A stretch of 64,000 bases of DNA from Parapristionchus giblindavisi (GCA_943737045.1 CALSFV010000075.1:248001-312000); one strand, 5' to 3'. Numbered from the stretch's first letter, positions 13,201 to 28,200 are shown. The notes: generated by a model not told the origin, from the letters alone. Made by a program: numbers and translations.

Positions 13201-16200
13201 GGACTTGGATCTACTCGTGCCGATTGAAGACAAAGCTGAAGAGGATTTGAAGATACAAGAGAAACACACGGCTATAACTAGAGAAGGGGAAGCTTCAAGT
13301 GTCAAGAAGACCGAAGGACTGGAAGACAAGATTTCGGTACGTTCCAAAGTCGGAAGTCATGCAAAGGGAGCCACGACTGGTTTGAATAGAAAAGAACAAG
13401 AAGAAGGCACAACTGGAGCCGTTTCTGAGAAGTCGATTGAAAACGAAGATGCGGAAGGAAAGATCAGAGTCGGTGTCAAGAAAGTAAGCAAGTCGCTCGA
13501 TGATGCTAACATATCTGCGTCGTTCCAGAATCATCAAGAGACTGGTAAATTAGAAGCATCCGTGTTGGAATTCCCTGAGGACAAGACGGAAGCCACGATT
13601 GGTCTTCGGCGATCATCCAAGTCTGAGGACCTCGCAGAGCAACCCGAGAAGGAAGAAGAATGGGACGTCGTGAAGGAGGAGGAGATAGAAGAGATTAAGA
13701 AGGAATTGAAGAGAAAGAAGGGCGCCCGAGTGACCTTTGATGAAGCTTCGTTGGATCGAGCTGCTCGATTGATTGCAGAGCAAAGAGAGGAGGAGCGACG
13801 AAAACGAGAGGAAATGGAACGAATGGAGAAGAAGGCCCTAAACGATCAGAGGGCTCGCGGATACATTAGCGAGGAAACACTAAAACTCATTGAGAAGAGA
13901 AGAAAGCAGAGAGAAGCGGAGCTCAAGGAGGCGGCGAAGTTGCCCAAGAACCTCTCCGAGCCAACGCCGAGAGCTTACCACGACGCGGATATCGCCGTTG
14001 AGCTCGAAAAGGCTATCGAGAAGGATGATGGAACGACGCAGTTGAATCTCTACAAGCTCAAGGCGACGGAGAAGCGAAAGGTCGTGAGGAAGTTGAAGAG
14101 AGGCGAGGCGATGACTGTTGATGATAGCTACGATGAATTGACTGAGAGCGATGTGGACGAGATCAAGGAACACATAGATACCATGGCTACAGGTCGGGTT
14201 TATTTCTGTTTTTTCTCTTTTCCTTAAAGGAACACCCAAGCTCATTGGCAACTCTCCGCTCTGACAATGCTCTCTCGTTTTCAATGTTTACGAGAGAGCA
14301 TTGCCAGAGCGGAGAGTCAAATTACTCGCGTTGTGCCTTTAAAGCCAAATAACAGATATTGACCGTATAAAATACACTTGCTTATTTGGTACGAGAGTAG
14401 CCAACCACTGCCACAATGAATTTCTATGTTTAGAGAGAGAGCACCGGTGAGAGAGTAGGTAGATCAGAGAGAGCGAGTTAGGAAAGGAGGAAAGAGTGGG
14501 GACTTAATCGATAGTTCTTCCTCTGTTTAGCAGCAGTAGCAATGCAATTATGCAAGTACATTTTATACGGACAATATTTGCAACTTATTCTGAATTCATT
14601 CAAAACATGGCATAGTAATACTCATCTGTATTTTCAAGATGGTTCAATTGCAGATTCTTCCTCACCCTTTGGTGGCCATGCTCTGAAGAAGGTTGTTCCC
14701 CCAGTGCAACCTCGTCGTGGAAGTGTTCGGGACGTGGCGCCCGCGTTCATCAAAGCCTCGCCCGTCGTGACGGGAAAAGAGGGCGAATTGGTCACCGTCG
14801 AAGTCAAACTGCTCGCGTGTCCAGAGCCTATTGTGAGTTCGACGTGATTAAAGGAAGCACTTAATGAAAGAGACCTTTCTCAATGGTCTCTTTCATTAAG
14901 CGCACGTAGACCGTTGAAGAGACCGTTGACAAAGGTGACGGTCCCTTTAATACTATAATACTTTAGCCTGTCCGCATATTATATGCAGAGGGGGCCAAAA
15001 CAGAGGGAATATTCTTATCCACAAGATCTAGCTTTTCGTCTCTGAGAGAGTTCATCTCCATTCAAGAAAACGTCCGACGTGATTAATAGATATTTATCGA
15101 ATGTTGTGTATATTGGTAATTTGTAAACTTATTGTTGATAGGAACCATTGTGAATCTTCTGGCTTTCGATTTATCAGTGCGATGAAACATATGTAAAAAA
15201 ATTACACACATTAAATTTGCCCGAGTAATGTAAGTTGGCGAGCGATTTGCCCTTATTCTAGCAAATGTTAGCCTACAATGTTAGGTGTTAGGTGAATCGA
15301 TGGTTTTTGGGCTAACATTTGCCCGAATGTGCGCAAATCGTGTACACAAGTAGTGAAAGTTGGGAAATCTATTACCCATATTTGGGCAAGTTTGCTCTCT
15401 GTGTAGTAAAGATTTAGCTTTGATAACAGAAGTGCTACATGCTATGGTGGATGAATCAATAACACAATATAATTTAATCAGAAAACGAGCAACTCTAACA
15501 GAGAAAGATGATCTAAGATTTTCTCGTCTAGCGAGAGTAGTAAAAATATAGGCTTGGCTTTTAGATGTCAGTGTATCTCAACGATGAGCACATGCCCTAC
15601 TCTGATCGGGTTACAGTATCGGTCAGCCAGGAGGTCAGTCAAATATTTTCTATTAGCAATTCGCAATCAATCACTGCGTCGCTAGAGAAAGTAGGAAAAT
15701 GTCTTATCCGTTTTTTTTCTGTGACTCTTCGATTTGATGCAAACATGAATGATCAATATGTGTCTATGAAATATAATAATATCGTAATGTATTATAATGA
15801 TATACTACAATATAAATAATTTTATTGTTTAACTCTGATCTGATCTATTGTCTGTTTAACTCTGGGTTACCGTATCGGTCAGTCAGGAGGTCAGTCAACA
15901 GTATCTCTTTATTTTGGCAATTCGCAATATATCAATGATTTTTCCCGCACATTCAACAAATCGTAATCGCGAAAGCAAGAATATTTGATATCCGTGTTTC
16001 TTTGACACTTCGAATCAACAAAAGCTCGAATGATCAATGATACACGTATCTTTAAAATAATAACGTAAAATTTTATAATAAAATGTAATATAAATATTTT
16101 TATTATTAATAATATCCAGGGAATGATCTACTCGTTCGCATTGATCATAACAGAGTCTTCGTGTGAGGACAGTGGTAGGATCACATTTGTGGCCAATAAC

Positions 16201-19200
16201 GAGCATGGAATGGACACAGTCTCTCTCGATCTTATCGTCGATGCCAGTATGTACACTTTTATTATGAGTTTATATCCTCACTGCAATTTCAATAGTTTTA
16301 TTGAATAATATTGAGATTTTTAAACTATGTTCATGAAACTTTTCGGTGAATTTTCAAAGCCTGGTAACAATGATCTCTCATCAAGAAATGTGCAGTGTGT
16401 TATGTTGTTTGCTAATTGCCATAATTTTCAGGTGACATCCCAATGCCTTCTCAACTCGATTTCGTCCCGGACGCGGCTCGAGTAATTCTCCCATTCCAGA
16501 CTGTAATAGTCAAGGAGGGAGATACGGCCAAGTCAGTCAACCCATATATTCAATTTCTGTCCATTAAAGTATTGTAATAGCGAAAGTCCCTCGTATATTT
16601 TGATGTCTATTCATTTCTGACCACAGCTATGCCACTCCAACGCGCCATCACGATGTAATAGTCGAACTCTAAACTCGTCGGCTCTTTCTCTCCCTCTGCC
16701 CTCCTCCTCCTCTCTCCCTCTGCCTCCCTCACCTCCTCCTCCTCCCTCTCCCCCCACCTCACCATGCCCGTTACAACCAGCTGCTGTGGCTGATCCACCC
16801 GCTGTTTATCTCTTTGAGAGAGAAGGAGACATAGGTTTCCAATGCGACGTCTCATATTTTCTATCACTTTATCTCCTTTGAAATCTTATATAATCTAGTA
16901 ACACAATATCTTCATTTCACTTAGACATTAGACATTAGAACAACGTTCCTCATTTCATATCAATCACAATTGTCAGAAGCTCCCGTTTTTCATCTTTCTC
17001 AGTATCTGTAATTACAAGCGTTACTGGTTTTCCACGAAATTTCGCCCCACTTAACTATTCAAAATCTGTATTTTTTCATAAGTTTTCATGTCTTATTCGT
17101 TGATTATTCCTACAATATCATATTGTCAAAACCCTTTTAGTTAAAATGGAAAACTCAATATGTCATAGGATATTAATTGCTTTTCAGACTTCGCGGTCGC
17201 GTCGCCGGATTCCCTCTTCCCGAAGTTATCCTGCTCAAGGATGGACTGGAAGTGTACCCAGAGGAAGATCCGAGAATCACTTGGGTTCAGAAGCCGAATG
17301 GAGAGATACAAGTGAAATTTGTCCCTATTTAAAAAATTCTGATGCATATGACATTTTTAAGAATGAATAATTGTCCATTATAGTTTGCTAAAAAATATTT
17401 ACACACACAGGCCATAATGACTTGAATGTGGAACGCACTGATAGAAGATCAATATTTTGTCAATTTAATTTCCAAAAATATTTCAGATCGACGTCAGCGA
17501 TTGTACCCTAATCGATGACGATGAGTACACTTTACTCGTGGAAAACATGGCTGGCATCGACTCGTGCGACTTCGACATATTTGTTGCTGAAGAAAGTATG
17601 TTTATTAGCTGTAACGCAATCTTAGTACGATGGTTTGTGTAATTAATCAATAATTTCGGGCATTCATATGACTGCACTAGATGAATTTATCTATTTATCA
17701 TGTTTGTAAAAAGTTTCATTTTAATCCGAACTCTTGCTCAATATCAAACAATTATGTCTTTGATTGTGGTGTGTTATGAAGATCCATGGAATTTTGCACA
17801 ATTAAAAAAAAATTTGCATGTGCTGCGCTTTATTTTGTTACTGAGAACAATGAACCGATATTTGAATATGTTTCACAACGTACACTAAAGCACAGAAATT
17901 TTATAATCATCGGTATACTGTCCGTTCAGATTAGCAGTCTATATAATTAGTGAAAAGAAGGAATATGATTGGTTTTATGACTGCGATGAAAATTTTAAAC
18001 GAATAGATTAGGAGACCATAGCCAAAATCATTGCGGTCCGATGTTTCGGCCCTAGAATAATAAATATGTTCTACTCTGGTATTTCCAAACTAGTAGTTTA
18101 CTTACGTGACGTCACAGACTAGTAGTTTACTGCTAGTATACTACAAGCGCAAGAACATTTGACGAAATGCATTACCGTATTATTCACCACTTCTAGTAAA
18201 CTTACGTTTAACCAGCCGTAGACTTGCAAGTCTACGACTAGTGGGAAATATAAGTAAACTACTAGTTTGAAAATACCAGAGAAAGATCTGTTCCTCTATT
18301 TGTTTTCGATCTCTTGTAGACTTCCTCGACGCGACCCCGGAGCAGCGTCGACAGCGACGTCGTCTGCGGAAACTGAAGGGAGGCGTCAAGTATGATGAAT
18401 CTGATTTTGATCTCACTGAAAGACAAGAAAGGAAGCAGAGGAGAATGAGAAAGGTATGAAAGTTTGCATCGTGTCAATCAAAATATAAAATTGATTTACG
18501 CCTAACGAACTTTATTTCTTTGCAACATTGCATACTTCGAATTGCAATTCTTAGTTTGTAAGCTGAAGAGGGCATAATAATATGAAATCAAAACATCATT
18601 ATTTATTTATGTCGAAAAGGGTATACGAATATATTTTTGTTGAAATCGAATTCTGCTCTTCTACAGATATTTCTAATCTTCAATTAACGTTTTATGGTTT
18701 AAAAAAAGTATGCAAACTTTGCAGAACCCCGAGCATCCTGCACAAGATCCGACCCTTTTGAGTAAGGTCGATAGTGAAGTCAAACCGCCACATTTCGACG
18801 CGGCCCTGTCCGATATAGATGCTGTCGAAGGAGAAACGGTATTTACACCAACCTGTCACGTCCGAATCACCATAAAATCACACCACGACCTAATTTGTAA
18901 CTCTCCGCTCTGGCCATACTCTCTCGCTCTCTTTGTCTATGAGAGAGAGTGGCCAAAGCGGAGAGTAAAATTAGCTCGGGGTGTACCGTCATTCGAAAAT
19001 AGACTGCATATCGTTTGTTTTTTACAAATTATTATTACTTTGAATCCAATCTTGGGTAAAATAATAATAATAAATTTAACGATAATTTAGAAATAATGAA
19101 CAAGTGATATCGTGGAGAATTACATAAATACGATGTCAAAACTTAAGTAGCAATAACATATTGACAAAGATCGGAATGATTAATTCAATTATTTATCTTA

Positions 19201-22200
19201 TCAGCACATTAAATGTAGAAGGGGTCAAAACAGGGGGAATCTTCTTATCCACAAGATTTATCCTTTCGCTTCTGAGAGAATTGATCTCCATTCAAGAAAA
19301 CGTCAGCATATGAAACTTGATTAGAATAGTCAAATAACCCACGAAAACTTGACGTTGCTCGTCCAATCGGCCTGCTTGACAAATGATTGAGGAATGATTA
19401 AGGTGAAAGTGGAGCTTGTCGTGAGCGGCGAACCTCGACCCGAGATCTCCTTCTTCATGAACGCTGTCCAAGTTACTGAGAGCACTTCGGAGAGGGTAAA
19501 TGAAGCAGTTTCTGTTGTATTGAACCTTAATTTTATTTTCAATATGCACTACAGTATTCAATATTAGGGACCTAACAATGAAGGTAGACAAAACTTTAGC
19601 TTGTATATATTCATTTTCCTTGATTTTAGTATTAATCACACCGGATATGGCAAGATCTTCAGCTTTCTATGATGTTCCATGTATAAATACAGATTGTTGC
19701 CATATAAACGTAACCATTTAAGATCGAAATCCACCGTCGCCCTGATTCGATCACTCTACTTCTCCACAACGTCACCAGGGACGACGAGTCTGAGATCGCT
19801 TGCTGCGCCTTCAACGTCGCCGGAGAGGCGTGGTCATACGCCGAACTCTTCGTTCATGCGACGCCAGGTTTGGTTGATCGATCGGCAACAAGTGAAAGGG
19901 GCTTGGTAGGGGTCATCTGGACAGGATTCTACCACGTCCAGAATATAGTAGCCCATGTGGCTTGTCGTTGTACTTTGCACGCATTTGTCCGTCTTTTGTC
20001 CACGCGTCGGTCCTATTTGTTTTGATAAGCGAAGCAATTCAGATCTGAAAAGTACCACAATCATCTCCGCTGGCTGAGTCGTAACATTAGGGCCCATGTG
20101 TGGAATCAATGTTGATCGTTGTTTCTTTCAGAGGAAAAGAAGAAGGCGCTTGATGAGGACAGGGAAGCAACTCCTAAGAAGAAGAGGGTCGTGAAGAAGA
20201 CGAAGAAGGGTGAGAGCGCGCTGGATGAAGAAGCGAAGAAGAAGGCCGATGAAGAGGCAGTCGCAGCAGCGGATGCAGCTAAGAAGGCTGCAGAGGAAGC
20301 TGCACTAGCAGAGAAGGCTAAAGCTGATGCCGAAGCCAAGAAACGGGCAGAAGATGAAGCTGCTGCCAAGAAACAGGCAGAAGATGAAGCTGCTGCCAAG
20401 AAGAAGGCTGATGAGGATGCCCTCGCAGCAAAGAAGAAGGCCGACGAAGAGGCTGCTAAAGCACAGAAAAAGCTCGACGAGGCTGCTGCAGCGAAGAAGA
20501 AAGCAGATGAAGCTGCCGCAAAGAAGAAGACCGATTTGAAGGCCAAGAAGCAAGCAGAGGAGGCTGCAGCTGCACTGAAATTAACCGAAGAGGAAGCTGC
20601 CGCTGCAAAATTGAAGGCACAAGAAGCTGAGTTGGCTAAGAAGAAGGCCGATGAGGAAGCTCTAGCGGCCAAGAAGAAAGCTGATGATGAGGCTGCTGCA
20701 AAGAAAAAGGCTGACGATGAAGCTGCTGCAAAGCAGAAGGCTGAAGATGAGGCTGCTGCAAAGAAGAAGGCTGAAGATGAGGCTGCTGCAAAGAAGAAGG
20801 CTGAAATTGGTGCCAAGAAGAAGGCTGATGAGGAAGCCCTTGCTGCAAAGAAGAAGGCCGACGCTGAGGCTCAGAAGAAGGCCGAAGATGAGGCTGCTGC
20901 AAAGAAGAAAGCAGACGAAGAAGCGGCCGCAGCCAAGAAGAAAGCTGAACCTGAGGCGAAGAAGAAGGTAGTTAAGAAGAAGTCAACAGCAGAGAAGCCA
21001 ACAGAGCATGCCTCACGAAAGGATCAAGCAGAAGCGGCCAAGAGAGAGAAGGTATTTTTTCATTATTCATTATTTTACATGATGCGTAAACAATATTGGG
21101 TCATGCACAGCGTTCCTCCAAGAAAGGGGTGAAAATTTGGGAAAAAAGCTAAAAGATTGCGGTATGGAGCATGGTGTGCTTTATCTGTCGGTGCTCTCTT
21201 GCTTTTGCGTGCAATCTATCTCTTTGCCGCTCTCGAAACGCTGTGGCGTGCACCAGTCAAATAAACACATAATCTAATTCCTTGTTTAGGAACGCATGGA
21301 AACCGAGAGACAGGCCCAGGAAGAGGCCAAGCGTCTAGTATCCAAGTCGCCCTCTCCTGGACCCAGCCAGGGAGGATCATCACGCTCATCGCCATCTGTG
21401 GAGAGAAAGAAGAAACCCGGCGTGCCCAAGGCCCTCTTCATTCCCGATGAAATCAGTTCCAAGTAAGTTTCACACAAATTATTAAGAAAGAAGTATTAAC
21501 AAATATCAGTTCGAGTCTTTCCCAGAAACGTCCTTCAAAATAGTATATTTACGTAGAGACTGCTACCGCTTTCATGAAGCAATGATAGAATAGTTTTAAT
21601 ACTAATTGATGTCAATGATAACAGTTACTAAATTGCAGATTTGGTGATCCTTCAACGATGCGATCGGAGACAGAAGTGACAACGAAGATCACGGCTCGCG
21701 AAAGCAGTGCTGAGAGAGTCATGACGTCGCCGATGAAGCAAGCTCCAGCTTCCGCTTCCTTCACTGTAAGTAGTTCACATTTACCGAACACTAAGATCTT
21801 CGCATTGATTGATCTCTTCATTCATCGTATGAACATAAAACAAAATCCCTAACAACGTCTCTTTATGGGATTCTTCACTCATAGGTGCCCTTAATCTTTA
21901 GGGAATCATTCCTAAAGGTTAGGGAATAGGGTAAAATTCCCTGATCAAAAGTGAAGAATTTCTTAAAGCAACTTTGAAAAGGAATTAGTCCCTATACAAA
22001 GAGATTTTCTGTGGATGCATACAAATTGGTTAATTGCAGGTTTCGAGTGCGAAGCGTTCATCTTCGAATGAACGAGGCGAATTCACCTTCAAAGCTGAAA
22101 CTGCCGACGCTGAATTGCTCGTGGAAGGCAAGGTCAAGCTGGACAAGAGCACACTTCCGCCCAAACCTGGAAGAGGCGAAAGTCCTGATAAGAAATCGAG

Positions 22201-25200
22201 ACGTGCATCTGACGCGGTTAAGCCTGCAGAGGTCGAAGCTGCAAAGGAGATGATGGAAGAGGCTAAGAAGGCCGAAGAGGAGGAAGCTCTACTAGCGAAG
22301 AAGAGAGCCGATGACGAAGAGGCAGCTAAGAAACAAACTGATGAAGCCAAGAAGGCTGACGAAGAGGCTGCACAAGCTAAGAAAAAGCTCGACGAAGCTG
22401 CAGTAGCAAAGAAGAAAGCAGATGAAGCTGCCGCAAAGAAGAAGACCGATTTGAAGGCCAAGAAACAAGCAGAGGAGGCAGCGGCAGCATTGAAACTAGC
22501 TGAACAAGAATCAGCCGCGGCGAAACTGAAGGCACAGGAAGCGGCTTCTGCCAAAAAGAAAGCCGATGAGGATGCCCTTGCTGCGATGAAGAAGGCTGAT
22601 GAAGAAGCTACTGCAAAGAAGAAGGCTGACGCAGAGGCGAAGAAGAAGGCCGATGAGGAAGCCCTTGCTGCAAAGAAGAAGGCTGATGAGGAAGGTGCTG
22701 CAAAGAAGAAGGCTGATGCAGAGGCGAAGAAGAAGGCAGATGAGGAAGCCCTTGCTGCAAAGAAGAAGGCTGATGAGGAAGGTGCTGCAAAGAAGAAGGC
22801 TGACGCAGAGGCGAAGAAGAAGGCAGATGAGGAAGCCCTTGCTGCAAAGAAGAAGGCTGATGAGGAAGCTGCTGCAAAGAAGAAGGCTGATGAGGAAGCT
22901 GCTGCAAAGAAGAAAGCTGACGCCGACGCGAAGAAGAAGGCAGATGAGGAAGCCCTTGCTGCGAAGAAGAAGGCTGATGAGGAAGCTGCTGCAAAGAAGA
23001 AAGCTGACGCCGAAGCGAAGAAGAAGGCAGATGAGGAAGCCCTTGCTGCGAAGAAGAAGGCTGATGAGGTAGCTGCTGCAAAGAAGAAAGCTGACGCCGA
23101 AGCGAAGACGAAGGCTGATGAGGAAGCCCTTGCTGCGAAGAAGAAGGCCGATGAAGAAGCTGCTGCAAAGCAGAAGGCTGACGAAGAGGCTGCGCAAGCC
23201 AAGAAAAAGCTCGATGAGGCTGCTGCAGCAAAGAAGGAAGCAGATGAAGCTGCCGCAAAGAAGAAGACCGATTTGAAGGCCAAGAAGCAAGCAGAAGAGG
23301 CTGCAGCTGCACTGAAATTAGCCGAAGAGGAATCGGCCGCTGCAAAATTGAAGGCACAAGAAGCTGAGTTGGCTAAGAAGAAGGCCGATGAGGAAGCTCT
23401 AGCGGCCAAGAAGAAGGCGGAAGATGAAGAGGCTGCAAGAAAGAAGGCTGAAGAAGATGCTGCAGCTGCAGCGAAGAAGAAAGCCGAAGCTGCCGATGAG
23501 GATAAGAAGAAGGAAGTTGGCAAGGACGAAGCTGAAGCACCTAAGAAGAAGAAGGTCGTGAAGAAGAGGACTGATAAGTCAGACAGTTCCATCTCTGTGA
23601 CCGATGAAGATAAGAAGAAGATCGAAGAGGAACGACTCAAGGCTGAAGCAGAGGCTAAGAAACAAGCAGAAGCAGATGAAGTAGCTAGAAAGAAGGCTGA
23701 GGAGGAGAAGGCCAAGGCTGCAGAAGAGAAGAAAAAGAAAGAAGAAGAGGAAGTCAAGGCAGAAGCTCTTGCAAAGAGAAGAGCCTCTGAGGCTGCTGAA
23801 TTGGAAGAAGCTGGAAAGAGGTGAGAGTTGAATATATTGATTTCTTTGACCTGAATTCCTGCCCACATTTACACTATTGTCGTACGATTAACCTGACGAA
23901 AAAAACAACAAAACTTGGTTCATTGGCCTTGGTTTTGGAAATTTGAAATAGATTCGTGAATATGGAGCACTATGCATCGTGCTTGTTTCAGACGTGGTCG
24001 TCGTCCTAAGGAAGGCTTCGTTATCGAACTCGATGAGACGACTACAGTCAATCGTGGTGAAGATGCTACATTCATGTGTGAGGCTGCCAAGGAGGGTGAC
24101 AAGGTGAACTGTTGTTTCGTGTATATATCTTTTTCTTTGCATCAAAACCATAAGACGATGTATTCATGGTCACATAAATATTGTATTGATCTTTCAATCT
24201 CATTAATCAATTATTATTATCGTTCTCGCATTCCAGGTCACCTGGAAGATAAACGGAAAGCCCGTGAAATCCGACGCTCGTGCTGAGGTCATCGTGGATG
24301 GAGCAGTTCATAAGCTCATCTTGCATAACCTGAACCCGAGCGATTCGGGAGTTATGGTAACTGCTTGATCATAGCAATATTTTGAAGAAAAAAAATCGTA
24401 TGCAAATTTTGTTTTTTTTAAATGATTAATGCCAAAAAGAATCAGTTTCATGATAAAAAGTGATTATTTTCGCGTATGAACATTAAAAAACAAATCAATA
24501 AATGTACAATTACAGATTGAGTGTGAAATGGGCGAGTTCACAACTTCCACCATACTCTCTGTTGACGAGACACCAGTGAAGATCATTGAGAAACTGGAGA
24601 GAAAGACCATCATCAAGGTTGGCTCACATATCATCAAAATTAAAATCTTCCTTGACATTATTATGTAGTTGGCCATATCTCCGATCAATAGACCTAACTT
24701 ATACTTTGATTAATCTAATTGAAAAAAATGTAAATGTAGGTTTTTTAGGTAGTTGTCCATATCTCTGAACAAACGGCCTAATACTTTGTTCGATTGATCT
24801 AATTTCAGGTTGGCGAGACTGCTGATATCGGCGTCAAGCTCAATCACGAGGCGGTGAACGTAAAGTGGTTCCGTGACGGAGAATCACTCGAAACTGATGA
24901 TAGAAGACAGATCGACACTGCCAATGAACACTGCAAGTAAGTGACAATTTCATCATTTCCGATATGAATACACATTCCGTTTTCAAAAACACTCAAGCAG
25001 GAAAGTGAATGAAATATTCCAAATTTCCAGACTCACCATCAAATCGGTCAAGTTCTCGGACGCCGGCAGCTACGCCATCATCGCTGACGGAGCCGAGAGC
25101 TACACCAACGTTGAGGTTCGAGTATACGATTTGTTATCGCTGACGATTAACAAGTGCTCGAATTTAAATTCACATCCGAGCAAAGGCTCTCATAGGAAAA

Positions 25201-28200
25201 GAAAGCGAGAGAGTATTGCCAGAGCGGGGAGCAAAATTTGTTTTCGAGGCGTTCCTTTAACCACTTTTATGAGTTAATCACACCTTTGATTATGTTCAGG
25301 TGCATGGTCCTCCGCAGTTCGTTGAGGACAAGAAGACCGCACAAACCATCGACACGCTCGAGAACCTCAAGTAAGCGTTATTCTCTGATCGTTTGGGGTT
25401 ATTGCTACTCATAGATAAAAAGTGTAAAAATTACACTAGAACTGTAAAAATAATACCAAAACAGTTAAATTTTGTTGTGTAGATCTTAATATGACAGTCA
25501 ATACGATTTCAGTATCTCACTCGTCTTCGAAGCCTTCCCTGAACCCTCAGCAGAAGTGTGGCTGAATGGTCGCCCAATCGATTCTGATACAAAGTGTACT
25601 ATGGAAGTTATCGACAATAAGGTATGATTGACAGTTCTATCAGATACTGGATCAATCCTTTTTTCTGCCCGACCATATATCGGTCTCTATATCATATTAT
25701 TCGATTTATTCAGGTTCGTTTCGTCCGTCGTGCAGCTACGAAGAAGGACTCTGGCGAGTACACGATCAAACTCGCCAATCAATACGGATCCGCCACACAT
25801 ACCGTAGTTGTCAAGGTATCGTATCTAACTCTGACAGCCCATTGTTGCATCTTTAATCACAGGTTTGCGATGTTCCTGACGCCCCTGCCGATATCTCCGT
25901 TGGCGATGTTGGAGCTGAGTCCGTTACGGTATGTTTCATCTTTGACCTTTGATTCCTGATCTTTGATCTTTCTCAGGTCTCCTGGGCCCCACCCACTGAC
26001 GATGGAGGCGCGGAGATCACTGGATATCTCGTCGAGAGAAAGGAAGCCAACAGAAGGGCATTCCACAAGGTCACCACGGTGAGTCTCAGAGATCAGAAGA
26101 TCAGAAGATCAAAGATCAAAGACCAATTTAGGTTCCTGCTTCAAAGTCGCAATGCATCATTGAAGATCTGGAGAACGACACTGGCTATGTTGTCAGAGTC
26201 GCTGCTATTAACAAGTAACATTTTTTTTTGTTTTTTTTTACCAAAGATTTGTCTTTTTGCCTTAAACTTTAATGATTATGCAAATCACTTCTTACACTTT
26301 CACATGATTTTTTGCGTTTATTACTATTATTTTCAGATTCGGCACTGGAGAGCATCGTCTGTCATCGGAAGTGTGCACTGGTACGAAGTACTCACCACCC
26401 AGTGTGACCAGTGCGCCCAGGATCAGCGATGTGAGTGATGAAATTGATAGATCAAAGATCAAAGATCAAGGATCAAAGATCAAGGATCAAAGAGCAAAGA
26501 TCAAAGATCAACATTTGCAGATGCGCAATCGCGGTTGCAATCTCGAATGGGAAGAAGTCAGCGAGGACGGAGGGTCACCGATTTACGGGTGAGATTATTG
26601 AATAATAATATGTTTTATGCGGTGCGAAAGTAAAGTATAATTTCAGATAAAATATTTGATAGGTAGTGGAGTACGCATAAATACGATGCTACTACTTGGG
26701 TAGCAAAGATGAAAATTACAAATAAAAAGAAATTCTTACAAAGACGGTAATGAAGCGATGGATTTTCGGAAAGATTTTACAGAAGGACATATTATAATAA
26801 TATTATTAAGCTGATTCCAAGAGTTGACTACACGATTAGAAATGAAATTGGCAAAGCGAGTGGATTTTAAAATATTTTTAGTTATGTTGTAAAAAATAGT
26901 ATTGATTTTATTTTTTGTACATTTTATGGTTTATATATATTTTCAGATATGATGTGTATGTTCGCGAGGACGGCGGAGAGCCGAGAAAGTTGAATGATGG
27001 GGTGATTTCATTTGCTTATTTTCTTATTTTCGTCACTGTTTTACAATTTTTTTTTGCGAAAAAAATTGTGAAAAATATGTGAAATCATTGATTTCAGCCT
27101 ATCTTCATTCACTCATTCACTGTCGATGGTCTTACGGAGGATACTATGTGCGAGTTCAAGATTGAGGTACGTGAAAAGATGAAAGTTATCCCGTTATTGC
27201 AAACGAAGTCCTATTGGAGATTACTGATTTCATTTTCTGACTATTGATTATGACTATGGTTATTGCAGGCAATCAATCACGCTGGACTTCGTTCGAACTC
27301 TAACAAGTACAGTGAGCCCTACACTGTATCGAAAACTTTCGGTAAGAACTTCAAAAGATTTTTTTCTGGCCTACCAGTGATCTCCCGCAGGACTTCGTGT
27401 GTCTTGAATAACGGGATTTACCTTTAAATTTACTTTTCCTTCAAAAGTTTAATACTTAGATGCATAGATACATTATCGAAGTTAGGAGTAAGGTTTCTGT
27501 AATGAACAAAATTGTTAAAGGCAAGCCATCTGCCATCCTGGACATCCCACGCATCACCGTCACTGGACCGGATGCGGTTACGGTAGCCTGGGATCCGGTA
27601 GATGATGAAGATGTTACATCATACACTGTAAGTCAATAATCAGTAATCAATAATCAGTATATCTAGAGCTATTCCACGCGCGAGGTTTTCGCAAACCTCT
27701 AGAACATTTGACGAGACAAAGTGTTTTTAAAGAAATGTAAAAAAAATTTTTAAAATTAAATTAAAATTAAATAATTGATTTCAGGTCGCCTATAAATCCG
27801 AGGCATCCGTCGCATGGACTGATGTGGAGGCCGTGTTGCCTCCAATGAAGATCGACGGACTCAAGGAGGGCGTCAGCTATGTCTTCAAGGTTCGCGAACA
27901 AACGGGCACAAATGAGATTACTATGATAGTTTTCGAATGATAACAATCCTTAATTATAACTGTACTATACAGGAATACCTTGTGGTGTTCATTACTATCA
28001 CTCTAAACTCTATCAGGTTGCTCCCAAGAATGATGCCGGAGTCGGTGAATACTCAGCTGAGTCTGTGCCTCTTCGTGTCACGGGTATCAATTTCTTTATC
28101 ACTTGACCAATTTTTAATGAAAAAGCTTCGTTTCCGTTAACGTGATCGATGTGACACATTATTGATTGTTATTTCAAATGTTATCGCATCTTATTGATGT

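Noticed and set aside
21840..22015. Possible hairpin in titin intron 21 (GGGATTCTTCACT against AGTGAAGAATTTC)
   Set aside because: Pairing is short and interrupted; not clear enough to call an element.
22030..23868. 612-residue antisense ORF rich in Ser, Ala and Phe
   Set aside because: It is the complement of the Lys/Glu/Ala coiled-coil exon; the same pattern appears opposite exons 19 and 59. It has no start context, splice support or domain.
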